From Polyrhizophydium stewartii (Eukaryota; Chytridiomycota; Chytridiomycetes; Rhizophydiales), in the NCBI GenBank assembly GCA_027604665.1, contig JADGIZ010000139.1, positions 1 through 23,396 on the forward strand: a stretch of 23,396 nt of DNA, in the 5' to 3' direction. This document shows positions 9,553-19,858 of this stretch, one piece after another (the stretch's first letter is position 1; every line of letters begins with the position of its first letter). A program made the position numbers and the translations under genes. The notes under the pieces were generated by a model, which searched no databases, had not been told where the DNA came from, and was given only the letters and a program-made list of their open reading frames with translations.

Positions 9553-11372
9553 AGCGCAAACGGCGATATCCTACGATAGCCATGCACACAGTAAACACGT
9601 ATCCACACACGATGCCAAACGCCGCAAGATCGGGGACACGAAGCGTGTCGATGGTCAGATTCACGAGTCCCGTGAGCAAGTTTGCGACCAAGAACGTGAC
9701 GAGATGCGAGCGGTTGATCTGATCGAACAAGACGGGCGGTGCTGACAGGCGCCTCAAGACTTCCGCATCGGCGTGGAACATGCGACTGAGAGCCTCATCG
9801 ATGGCGAAAAAGCTCGATACAAAGAAGACGCACACAGCAGTGACCCAGAACGCGTACGGCGCATTCGCCTTTGCGCGCAGACTTGCGTCAGCTGACGTGC
9901 GATGGCTCCAGCATGCGCACCCATGACGCCCACCATCCGCCGAGAAACCTGTATCCCGTACACTTGGTTCGAGACCACAAAGCCAAAAACCAGCATCACA
10001 AAGCTCGTCCCGAGCGTCTCAAAGCGGCGGCGACCAATATCTGCAGTCGGCTCGCTTGGAAGCACCTTTGCACCGATTTGGGCGGCGAATTGGAGTATGC
10101 AGTAGTAACCTGTTCGACCAAATATTGTTCAGCACGGCATCGCAGACATCACCGTTGCAGCCAAGCGCGACGCACCGGCAAGGCTGCAAATGCCCTCGCG
10201 GTTCATGCTGAAAAAGTCGACGCGCGGTGCGGTCAGGATGTATTCCTGCAGCCCACGCGCTAGCGCCATCTGGTATCCTGCACGCATTCAACTTCAGCAT
10301 TAGAATCCACTTAGTAAGCGGGGGATCCGGCCGGCCGCACCTAGGAGGACCGTGAGGCCCACGATCGCAAAGCTTGCCCGCGGGATGAAGATGCCCTGGA
10401 GTGTGACCAGGAGCGAGATGATGCCGAGCGTAAAGAAAAAGTTCCAGTGCACGCCGTACTCGGTGACATGCTCCTATATTGGCGCAGTTGTTTGCAGTGG
10501 ATCCGTTAGCCTGCGGCGTTGCACATGCAGGCAGCAAGGCGAGGCAAGTCTGCCGCGCGCACCGACCTGGTAGTTGACCGACTTTGTCAGGAGTGTGCGC
10601 AAGAGTCCAAAGATCATCGGCGGCAGGACAATCATCAGCGTTTTGGAGAGCTTTGTCGAGGAGGTCTGGCTGCGGCTGCTGAGCCTCGGGCCCGACACAA
10701 GGCCGCTCGAAAACACAAACGCGCCGACGCCCAGATCCATCTGCCCGCAGGCGAGTCAGCGCGGATGCGCGTGCCGAGATGCAGCAGAGCTCGTGCCCAC
10801 CAACGACGTTCCGAACGTCTCTGCCTTGGCGAAGCGCCGCGGGAAGACGTTAAAGTCGACGGCCAGGATCGCGGCGACGGTGAGCAGCTGCAGATAGGCG
10901 CGGAAGGCCACCGAGAACGGCGCAAAGGCTCTCGGCGCGGGATCGGAAGCTGCCCTTGGGGCCTTTGCGGGCGGCTTCGGACCCGACTTGGACCGCCTGC
11001 GTGCAGAGGAGCTGCCGCGCGAGAGCGCAAGCAACAGCGCGGCACCAGCCGTCTGGGCAACGAGCACCGTGTTGGTCCACTGCGTGAAGGTGATGGCGAC
11101 TATGAACGGCACCACCAGGACCGCGAACTCGAGCAGGCACGCCGGCAAGGTCGACAGCGACGGGGCCAGACGCAGCGAGACGGCGCGCCAGAACAGGTAT
11201 GCGGTCTGCGTCGGGCGGTCAGGCGTGCAGGCGTGGTCCGTCGGCGGCAACCAGCGGGGCGGCGGCACACCATGCACACCAGCAGGACATGCTGGATTTC
11301 CCACAGCGACGACCCCGTGTGGCCCTCGACGTGGCGCTGCTTTGCGGCCTTTGCGTCGTCGTCCAAGATCAT
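9548..11372 (-). CDS. GWT1: GWT1 / PIG-W, GPI glucosaminylphosphatidylinositol acyltransferase
   Basis: ER membrane enzyme that acylates the inositol ring of GlcN-PI in GPI-anchor synthesis; fungal Gwt1 is the target of manogepix-type antifungals. Seven exons: 11372-11271, 11205-10801, 10740-10567, 10473-10341, 10277-10176, 10109-9934, 9868-9548; 470 residues (yeast about 490). It starts [20 protein letters not shown], matching the Gwt1 N-terminus. The family signature [19 protein letters not shown] (151-169) runs into [16 protein letters not shown] (170-185). [14 protein letters not shown] begins at 228. [19 protein letters not shown] and [13 protein letters not shown] follow, with many hydrophobic membrane segments. 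The last exon includes [20 protein letters not shown]. Intron 6 ends in CAAAG, and this choice gives [13 protein letters not shown], like the yeast protein. The start codon lies 21 bp from SIW14's on the other strand. Confidence 0.95.
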
Positions 11373-11393
11373 CGCCGGGGCAAGCCCGCCGCG
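11373..11393. promoter_or_regulatory. 21-bp spacer between divergent GWT1 and SIW14 start codons
   Basis: If both predicted starts are right, these 21 GC-rich bases are all that separate the two ATGs. Each gene's promoter and 5' UTR must then lie within the other's first exon. Both starts are supported by conserved N-terminal residues, but an unseen upstream non-coding exon cannot be excluded. Confidence 0.5.
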
Positions 11394-12320
11394 ATGGCAG
11401 ACAGGGTGCTCGTGCCGCCGCTCAACTTCGCCATGGTCGAGCCAGGCGTCTATCGCTCGGGATACCCCAACAAGAAGAACTTTCCGTTTCTCAAGAAGCT
11501 CGGCCTCAAGTCCGTGATGTGCGTCCACACTCGGTGTGGGCGGTCGTCGGGACACCTTCGCCCGGCCATGCGCCAGCACCTTGGGTGCTGCCCTGAGGGG
11601 TCTGCCTGCCGTGGCCGCCGCGGCTGACGGCGAGGCGGTGGCGGGGGTGGCCAGGTACATATGTGAGGACGACTACACGGACGAGAACCTGCGCTTCTGG
11701 GACGAGACCGGCGTGCGAGTGTTCCATGTCCGAGTCGCCGGCAACAAGGTCCATTCTCGCATGCTGCCTGCTGTCTGCATGAGCACCGGGATGTTCTGAC
11801 ACGCCGCTGGCACTCAGGAACCATTCGGGGAAATCGACGAGGCCGACATCGCCGATGCCCTGAGCAAGGTGCTCTCGGTCGACAACCAACCCAGTGAGCT
11901 GGACCGGCGTGCGCTGGGAAGTTTCGTCGCGATGGATGCTGATGCGATCGCGCCTTGCCATGCGCCAAGTCCTGCTCCATTGCAACAAGGGAAAGGTGTG
12001 CTCGAGAGCCGCCGTCATGCACGTGCGGAGACGTGGCGTTTGTCTGACCAGAGTTTGGTCGAGTAGCACCGCGTCGGATGCCTGGTTGGCTGTCTGCGCA
12101 AGCTGCAGCGCTGGTCTCTCGCGGCGATATTTGACGAGTACAGGCGCTTCTCCGGCTCCAAGATGCACATTGCCGACCAGGAGGTGCGCCGCGCTTTTGT
12201 TCTCACCAACGATGAATGCTGCTCCTGCTGACTGCTGTCGGCGCGCGACATCAGTTTATCGAAGTGTTTGATGCACCAGTTCGCTGCGACCCTGCACGCT
12301 TGCCAGTATGGCTCAGATGA
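11394..12320 (+). CDS. SIW14: Siw14-type atypical dual-specificity phosphatase (PFA-DSP)
   Basis: Cys-based phosphatase of the plant/fungal atypical DSP family. Yeast Siw14 removes the 5-beta-phosphate of inositol pyrophosphates; applying that here is inference from family. Six exons: 11394-11518, 11655-11748, 11818-11893, 11970-11995, 12067-12183, 12255-12320; 167 residues, the compact core only. It begins VLVPPLNFAMVEPGVYRSGY (family VPPxNF...YRS). The active-site loop HCNKGKHRVGC has catalytic Cys103 and Arg109. GNKEPFGEI, LVGCLRKLQRWSLAAIFDEY and DQEFIEVFD are also family hallmarks. The active site is split across exons: a 26-nt microexon encodes HCNKGK and the next exon begins HRVGC. Intron 3 ends in AAG. 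The yeast N-terminal extension is absent. Only 21 bp separate its ATG from that of GWT1. Confidence 0.94.
11970..11995 (+). other. 26-nt microexon coding the phosphatase loop
   Basis: The exon is bounded by CCAAG and GTGTGC. Together with the last base of the exon before it, it encodes ILLHCNKGK, including the catalytic cysteine. Skipping it would remove the nucleophile and shift the frame. Joins on both sides reproduce NQPILLHCNKGKHRVGC, which matches the Siw14 family. Confidence 0.85.
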
Positions 12321-12729
12321 CGCCGAGAGTGAACTCCCTGTCGAGAATCCCCGATCGGAGGCAGCAAGCGCCGGGGCGGGTGGCTGCCCTCGTTCGCCAA
12401 TCAACCGCAGTGCGGATGAGAGACAGACCTTGGGTTGCGAAGCGGGCTCGCCCAGCCAGTGTGATGTGGGTGAATCCTTTGGTGGACGCATGGGAAAAGA
12501 GCCAGACGCGAATCTGAGTGAAGCTTGCCTTCAGATTTTGTGCTCAGAACGACCGCGAGCGCGACATTGTACCAGCCGCCATCTGCTGCGGCGACATTGC
12601 GAGTGATCCTTCAATCCACCCATAGCTAGTTGCTCGCCGCCCGCCGGCCTCTTATTGCTGTAACAACCTCCGCACGCTCGCCTTCCGCATCACCCCCGCA
12701 CGCCGAGGCTCCATCGCTGGGCTTACCAG
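12321..12729. other. Spacer between SIW14 and the large coiled-coil gene
   Basis: These 409 bp should hold the SIW14 3' UTR and the promoter and 5' UTR of the next plus-strand gene. A 112-codon open frame starts at 12268 and runs through here, but it overlaps the true SIW14 last exon in another frame and has no protein-like character. I see no RNA gene, repeat, TATA box or AATAAA. Confidence 0.5.
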
Positions 12730-15700
12730 ATGAGGGGAGGCAAGGCAAAAACAGATCCACACCCGGCGGCGGTTGTCGCCGGCTCATCAGCGCAGCCGCC
12801 CGCGCAGCCGGCGGCGTCAGTGGCGCAGGCGCCGCTGACGCCCACGTCGGCGGTGCAGCCGCCGCAGCCTGCGCCTGCCGCAGCTGCCGCGCCTGGCCCA
12901 CTCAGCGCATCCGCCCCGCAGAAGCTGCCCGCGCCATCGCAGGGCCACCCGACCGAGCCCCAGACGGCGACGCTGCCCAAACCCCCGGAGCAGCAGCCAG
13001 ACGCTGCATCGCAGCCTGCTGCGACAGCAGCTCCGTTCGACAAGCGTGCATCCAAACGAGGCGCCAAGACACCCATGCATTCCACAGCACCGGCAGGTCG
13101 GTCTACCGCGCCGGCCCCTGCTCCCTCTGCACCACCGCCAGCGCCGTCAGCGGTCCCAGCCGCTGCCGTCATTTCACCCGTACCATCAGCATCAGCTCCA
13201 GCGCCAGTGCTTGATACCTCATCTGCAGTAGCAGCCGCACCTGCCAAGCCAGTAGATGGGAAGCGCGAGGCGATCAAGGTGCAGCCTGCGGCCAAGGCGT
13301 CTGCGATGAGCAGCGAGTCTTCGACATTGCCCAAGATCCAATACCAAGCTCAACCGCGGGTGACGCAAGTTGCGTCTCAGCCGTCGCAGATGCAGCATGC
13401 TAGTTCTTCTGCCGATGCTACCGGCAAGCCGAAAGATCCAGGGACTCAAAGGTTGGCGCAGGAGCGCAAGTCGGATGGTGCGACAGCCGTCTCGGATCCA
13501 GCTGGCGGCGCAAATGCACCAAAGAGACGGCCTGCTCCCGCCAAGTCTGCACATGCTGATGGCGCCGGCTCGCATCCAAAGTCGGCAAAATCCGTGAAAG
13601 GCGAAACGGGTTCTGGTGAGCTCCCGACTCATACGCTTGAGCGCAAATACCGTTCTGCTTACAGGGTCGGTCAGTTGCAGCGAAGCCACGTGGCCGCTCC
13701 GCGAGCGTCCAGCCGCGCAGTCGAACTGCCTCGGAAACACCGGCAAAGCCATTGACTCGTGGTCGCTCGGCAAGCGAGCAAGCGCCGGCCAAGACCAAGT
13801 CCGCGAATGCCGTATCTACGCCTCTCAGTCGATCTGGAAGCAAGGCGCCTTCTGAGCCATCACATGGTCGTTCTCGCAATCCTTCAGGTACCGCACCGAA
13901 ATTTTTTGCGCCTTCACAACAGCTCTCAATGGCATGCTGACCACCATCTGCGGATTTGAAACGGCTCGCATCCCTTCACTAGCAGGAAATCCGGCACCAG
14001 TGTCAGCTCGAGGCGCGAAATCGGCACGAGCTCGGCAAGGGTCGACGGGAAGGAGCAGTCTTCCCATCCCCGCCGAAAACACGCGCCACGCAGACGGTGC
14101 GCATATGTCTTATGTCCATACGTGCAAGAAAGCGGAGGATGCTGACTTTTGAATCAGGCTCGCACATTCCAAAATCTGCACATCCGTCAAAGGTTGCTCA
14201 TCCGAACTCTCGTTCAGACTCGACAGAGACAAAATCGGGCAAACAAACATCAGCGGCAGGGTCTCCGTATGCAAAATCTGCGGCAGCACCAGGATCGAGG
14301 CACCCGGGCGGGCCTCCGGCGTCACGCGCACAAGGATATGCGGCAATCCACGCCCGGCACACTGATCCGCCAAACTCGCGTGGCCCCGGCCGACCGGCAC
14401 GGCCGCAAGCTGTGGCGTCGACTCACGAACACGGAGCTCCCGGAGCCACAAGTCGCTCTCGTGTGCCAACCGCGAAACGCACCGGAGCCCTCGAAACGAT
14501 CCCAGGATCGCCTCCAGCGCCGAAGTCGGTCTCATCTGCACTCCGGCCGCATGCGTCTGCGGAAGTGGCAGACAAGTCGGATTCGCGTGCATTGCCCAGC
14601 GGGGCCGAGTCGAATGGTGCTGCCTCTGCTGTTGCAAAGCAAGCTGCGGTAACAGCTGAATCAGCGCGATTAGCCAAGCTAGCACAAGAGGCTTCTAAGG
14701 GGCCTGTTCAGCCTGCCCAAAAGCTTGGCGCGCAGGCACCGCTGCCAACGTCGTCGCAAGCCCCAGACAAGCCTGCAATATCTGCAAACTCATCGACTAC
14801 CGCCAAGCAACCAGCTGTGCCCGAGAAGCCAAAGACTGCGGCGGCGACATCGGCAGCCAAGCCAGATCCACTTGGCAGTGCGATGTCGCCAAAACTCCAG
14901 CGGCCGGCAACGACGGCGGCGGACCTGGGACACGGAGAGAGACCAGCGGGTGCCAAGCAGCAACGCGCTGTGCGGCACCGCAGTGGTCTGCCTCGCGCAA
15001 AGAAACGAAGCCTGGAGGAGACCAAACAGCTCCTCGCCTCGTTGACCAAGTCGCTGAAGCAGATGAACACTCTCAATCAGGTCCTCGACAGCCCGCGCCG
15101 ACACAGCAGGCGGCCAACGGACCCTTCACACCGCGGATCATTGGCGCCGCAAGATGAGCAGCAGTCCGAACAGATTGAAGACAGACACCTGCGCCTGGTC
15201 AAGGCCGAGTTGGAAGCGGAGCGCGAAGAGCGCATGAAGATCGAAAAAGCAAACGCAGACTTGCACATGCAGATTGGCATCCTGCAGAAGCGCGTGCTCA
15301 AGGAGCAGGAAAAGACAAAAATGTTTCCAAAAGTCACTTCGATTGTACCGACGTCTCTCGAGGTACTGCTCTGCCGTCTTACGACTGCAAAACATGAAAT
15401 TGTGATGCTAATCTGGTATTTAGGCAAACATCCATCTGCGGCATCAGTTTCAAAAGGGGCTCGAGAACGAGCGTGAAAAGTACGCGGCGCTGGAGCTCGA
15501 GAATCAGAGGCTCGTGCAGCAGATTCGCGATATCTCGATGGCCAACTGTGAGTTCCTGCGCATGGAACTCGATTTTGCGCTCATCGCAGGAATTCCCGGT
15601 GCGAAATCGTACTGACATATTGATCAGTCAAAAGCAAACGCGCGCTTTCGATCCAAGAAACGACGCAGCATGCAAACGAAGTTGCGTTTTGGCGCAACAA

Positions 15701-17180
15701 AGTAAAGGAGCTCGAAGGCGACAAGGAAGTTCTGCGCGAGAAGCTCAGCGCAACCGAGCGGCAGCTAGCCAAAGAGACCAAGGAAAAGGAGCGTATCTTC
15801 AAGGAAATGGTCACGATGCGGCGCTTGCAGATGCATCTTTCCAATCGGCTCGACAGCGCCTCTGGCCAGAGCAGCCTCAGCAGCAGTACAGGCGTCAGCC
15901 AGGCAAACATCGTGCCCGAGTTTGACGACGAGCTGACCGCGGGTTACTTGCGCTCAATCGGAGTCAGCGTCAAGCGGGACAGCGAGCCGGATGTTGAAGA
16001 AGATGCTCACAAGGACACAATGGCCGAAGCGATCAAGCGAGCCAAGAGTGCTGTGCCGAAGCGCTCCTCGATCAAGCCGCGGCCGGGATCGCCTGGAGAC
16101 GGCGCGCGGTTGTCTGTTACTGGCGAAGCGCGCCATGTGAGGCTCGAGGACGCTTCATCTATTCCTGACTCGCTCGAGCATATCGAGCCTGCAAGCCTCA
16201 GGGAGGCGCAAGATCCGCACAACGCCGCTGCTGAGGGTGCAACTCGTTTGGCGGCTACGGATGGTCAAGACAAGAGCGTGCACGAGCTCGCGGATGCATC
16301 AGCAAGCTCGCCTGCTGCGCGCGGAACACACAGGCGCAGTCAATCCGTGCCACAAGAGCCTATGCGGCTTCGCGCTGAGCCCGCGCATCAGCGCTCTTCG
16401 ACCGCCGAACCGCCGTCTGCCACAGCCTCGGGAAAACCTGCTCGAAAATCTCAGATCAAGAAAGCCGAGATATCGGTGCTGGCTGGGCAGCCAAAAGCAC
16501 GTGCGGCACCACCGCTAATTGACCCAGCAGGACAAGCAGATCCAAATCATCTGGCTGCGCCGGCGAATCCGACGTTTCCAGAAGAAATGCCTCATTTTGA
16601 CGCATATCAGCAAGCTGCCACCGCAAAGCATCCGCAGGAGCAGCATGGCACCCATCAGCCAACAAACGGTAACATAGCCACGCCTTTGGTTCTGCTGAGT
16701 ACGGACGCTGACATGAGTCCCGCCACAACAGAATCTAGAGCAGCTTCTGACCCGCGCACACCGACTGCCACTCGCAAGACTGGTCAAACCAAGCCTGCGA
16801 CTGCGTCGTCTGATGCGAGCGAGGCAAAGGACCTGGTTCCCGAGAACATCCCTCATCCGTTGGTGAAGCCAGCGACAACTGCGCACGTTGCCTCGCAGGG
16901 CAAGGCGCGGCGCAGCAGACAGCCGTCCGAGGACTCGATCAGAGCAGCCAAGATCCAACTTGAATACGACGCGTATGTCACCAACAAGGACGACACACAT
17001 TCCCGCGCGACATCGGCGGCAGACTCGCCCCTGCAGGGCAAGCTCGCGCTGACGCTTGAATTGCCCAAGCTGCCCGAGTCGCCAGCGGCAGAGGCATTGC
17101 CAGCAAATGTGGCCGCAGCTCCTGCGGCGCCGGCACAGCCAAGCGGTTCGCTGTCGGTCAAGCTCGGCCGGAAAAAGTAG
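12730..17180 (+). CDS. Unknown 1362-residue protein: basic Pro/Ala/Ser-rich N-terminus, coiled coil, disordered tail
   Basis: I do not recognise the family. Six exons: 12730-13615, 13681-13887, 13983-14096, 14158-15362, 15424-15547, 15628-17180. Residues 1-680 are low-complexity, rich in Pro, Ala, Ser, Lys and Gln, strongly basic in places, with a duplicated AKP..RGRSAS motif. Residues about 686-910 form a broken coiled coil: SLEETKQLLASLTKSLKQMN, HLRLVKAELEAEREERMKIE, GLENEREKYAALELENQRLV, VKELEGDKEVLREKLSATER, IFKEMVTMRRLQMHLSNRL. The remaining 450 residues are Ser/Thr/Ala-rich, ending SLSVKLGRKK. A basic disordered region beside a coiled coil is common in microtubule- or spindle-pole-associated proteins, but I see no diagnostic domain, so no function is assigned. 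Joins are supported by frame and by continuity of the coil heptads; the donor at 15362 is the least certain (GAG|GTACTG preferred over AAAA|GTCACT). Its 3' end faces another coiled-coil gene. Confidence 0.8.
13681..13775 (+). repeat. Imperfect coding duplication (AKP..RGRSAS)
   Basis: The segments at 13681-13706 and 13743-13775 encode AKPRGRSAS and AKPLTRGRSAS, 36 bp apart, within a Ser/Arg/Pro-rich linker. Its main value is that it fixes the reading frame of exon 2. Confidence 0.6.
13981..13985 (+). other. Tandem (NAGNAG) 3' splice site
   Basis: Intron 2 of the large coiled-coil gene ends in TAGCAG. Splicing after the first AG (exon from 13983) or the second (from 13986) keeps frame and differs by one residue in a disordered region. 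Confidence 0.5.
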
Positions 17181-17402
17181 CTGACGGCGGACTTGTGGTG
17201 TACATGCTGCCTGGATATCATATTTGCCGGATTTGTTTTGCGCGGACGCGCCGAAGACTCTGCCTTGATCTCATATTGCCCCTCTTGCTATTCGTTCCGC
17301 GCCCGCCGCGGAACAGCTCTGATGACTCGAACATGGGTGCGACGGCGAGGATGCGATTGTATTTCATGTCTTTGTTTGTTGGCGCATGTGACGGCGAGTG
17401 TC
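17181..17402. other. Convergent spacer between the two coiled-coil genes
   Basis: These 222 bp between facing stop codons presumably hold the two 3' UTRs. It is more AT-rich than its surroundings at 17200-17290. No coding frame or RNA gene is evident. Confidence 0.5.
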
Positions 17403-19820
17403 TCATGCAAAGTCGTCCGAGTACTGCGTTGTCGTGGTTGGCGCTCGCTTGCTCCGCGCATTGTCGAGCTGGCCCTCGACACGCTGTGCGAGCAGTGTCT
17501 CGATCGGAGTACCTGTGGCAAACGGGAGATCATACTCGTACTGCCCGGCAGCCGAGGCTGCAGCACTCGGGCCGGATGGAGGCGATATTGGCGGTGCTTT
17601 TGGGGAGAGATGGTCTGTTTGCGGATGGGGCTTTGTGATGAACATGGCAGGTTTGTGGATGGTCGACTTTGGCACCGGCTGTGGTGCCGAAGGTGGGCCC
17701 AGAGGCAGCGTTGCGGGCCCTGCTGCCGGGGCTGCATTAGCCGGCGTATGTGCGGCCGGAACCGTTTCGCGTGCCACACCTGGGCCGACGGCTTGTCCCG
17801 AGCGTGCGTACGAGAAAGTCGACTGGGTATCAGTCGAGGCTGCTCGCGAATGCACGGCGTTGAGGGACAAAGGAGCGAGCTGAGCAGAGGCCGCCGAGCC
17901 ATCGTCGACAGCGGACGCTGGTGCGGCTGCTGCGGACCGATCACGGTCACCCGCAAGCGAGACAAGGACGATCGGGGCATTTTCGATCTCGGTGTTGACC
18001 GACGGAACCGGAGACATGTTGGAGACGTGCGGCTGAGGCGTGATACGCCTCAGTCCCTTCCCGCGCTGGCGAACGCTTGATGCTCCGTGCTTGGACGACC
18101 TGACAGACCGCGCGTCTGTGTCAAGCCCTTCTGAATCGTGCTCTGACCGCACAGGATGCGGAGCTGTGTAAATGGACAGCGCATTGATGTGACGATCCTT
18201 TTCCTGCCCAATGCGGACGCGAGTGAGCCACAATCTCGAGCAGCGCGAGGCACTTTGATGTCTCACCCGCATGCGCTGTTTCAGGCTCTCTATCTCAGTC
18301 TTTGCCAGATCGAGCTCGTGCATGAGCTTGCCATTCCGCGTCTTTGCAAACGAGATCTCGCGATCCCGCTCGCTCTCGAGCTGGCGAACTTGCTTTTGTA
18401 GTTGCTGACACGGCGCGAAAAATACACAACTCAGACGCTGTGCATCGCTTGACCCGCGAATAAATGGGTCCGCGACTTACTGTGATCAGCAGAGTTGACT
18501 CGCTGAGCTCGTGCGCCTGCCTCTCGAGCTGCTGCCGCATTTCGGCAACATCGGCCATTTCGCTTTGCTTGAGCTTGACGTTGAGCACGTGTATCTTTTC
18601 TTGCAGTCGGTAGATCTCCTCTGTCTGGGCCTGCCCCGTCTTTTCCAGGGCCAGAATTCGCTCGTGGTACTTGGATTTTTCAGCCTGCGTTTGCAGGCGA
18701 CATGCATGCCAGCCACGTCAGCAGAGTGCGACGAGCAACACAGAAACAAGTCGAGCGAGGCTGAGCTTGCCCTGACGCTTCGAAGCTCTTCGTTCATGGA
18801 ACGTATGACGCGAGGCAGATCGCCCTGCTCTTTGTCCGAACGCTGGATCGCCTTCTCTTGGCGCATATTGACCTGAAAAGCAAGTTTGGCCTTGTGTCAG
18901 CGCGAGCGGCTCAAGATCGCCGGCAGGCGAGCAAGCCGTAAAGGTTCACTGACGATCTTGAGCGTGCGTTGCTCATCAAGAAGCTGCGCAATCTGCGCCT
19001 TTTGCTCGTCGATTGTCTGGACAAGACGGGCAATCTCCTCGAGCGATGCTGACGCCATGTGAGCAAAGTCGATAGCAGGCTTTTTGTTGCGCTTTGTCGA
19101 TCGGCCCGCTGTGCAAAGGCCGTCGTCGATATTTGGAGGCGTTGACTTTGGAGGTGTAGACTTTTTAGCCTTGCCCAGCGATGTGCGCGACGACTGTCTT
19201 TGCAGGGTATCTGCAATGCCGCGCGATCGGGGTGGACGTCGTCAATGATCGATGATGACAGGATGGAGGCCTCACGCCATTCAGGGCAACTAACCAGCCA
19301 TGCTCTTGACGCCCGGCGGACGCTGGATCGAGGTTGCCTGTGGTGGGGCAGCACCAGACGCCGCGGGCTTGGACGCCAGTGCTGGCGGCTTGTGGATCTG
19401 CGGCAACGTCGAGGGCGCTGGATTGACGCGCTGCTTGATCTTGGACGGGAGCTTCGACTCAGCACCCAGGTAGGGCTGGGCGGGGTATCCCGAGGGCGGG
19501 GGCGAACCCGAGCGGTGGTCGTCTGGGTAGCGGGCCGCCGAGAGCTTTGCCACCGACACGGGGTCAGCGGAGATGGCGTGGTCCGTGCCGCCGGGCTGCG
19601 TATCCAAGTGCTGCTTTCTCGCAGCGCGCGGCGCATGTTGTGCGGCAGCCGAGCCGTGCGAGCCGGCGACAGAGTCGTGGGCTGCGCCGTGCGATGCTGC
19701 ATGTGCCTCGCCCGTTGCCTGTGTGTCGGCGCTGGCTGCAGCGTGGCCATTGCCGGCGGCAAAGAAGTCGTGGAGGCTCTCGTTATGGACGGCGCCGGCC
19801 GCGCCAGGCGTGTGCCGCAT
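17403..19820 (-). CDS. Unknown coiled-coil protein of about 673 residues
   Basis: Family not recognised. Six exons: 19820-19295, 19210-18954, 18872-18777 (or to 18771), 18684-18481, 18404-18267, 18203-17403; 673 or 675 residues. Residues 1-175 are Ala/His/Pro-rich. Residues 176-225 are basic (KAKKSTPPKSTPP, RSTKRNKKPAIDF). A near-continuous coiled coil runs from about 226 to 410: SLEEIARLVQTIDEQKAQIA, HERILALEKTGQAQTEEIYR, LQEKIHVLNVKLKQSEMADV, EMRQQLERQAHELSESTLLI, QLQKQVRQLESERDREISFA, LDLAKTEIESLKQRM. The last 265 residues are Pro/Ala/Ser-rich, ending YSDDFA. Heptads run unbroken across four introns, which supports the model. Exon 3 has two in-frame donors: GT after AGC, or GC after AGG (GCAAGC, close to the GC-intron consensus). 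The ATG lies 38 bp after the PIG-X stop on the same strand; an in-frame upstream ATG at 19907 would overlap PIG-X. Confidence 0.78.
18685..18776 (-). other. Intron with competing GT and GC donors
   Basis: Donor AGC|GTCAGG (exon ends 18777) and donor AGG|GCAAGC (exon ends 18771) are both phase 0 and differ by two codons inside the coiled coil. The GC donor is closer to the known GC-AG consensus and the GT donor is weak. A CTGAC branch-like site lies about 30 nt before the acceptor. Confidence 0.5.
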
Positions 19821-19858
19821 CTCAGATATCAATGGCAGCGAAGGCAAGAAGGGCGCGT

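Noticed and set aside
10519..11517. 332-codon plus-strand open frame across GWT1
   Set aside because: It lies antisense to well-supported GWT1 and antisense/out of frame with SIW14 exons; its composition (Arg/Gly/Gln) is that of an antisense shadow.
12268..12606. Possible small gene after SIW14
   Set aside because: It overlaps the SIW14 last exon in another frame, begins with a non-ATG codon, and has no recognisable protein features.
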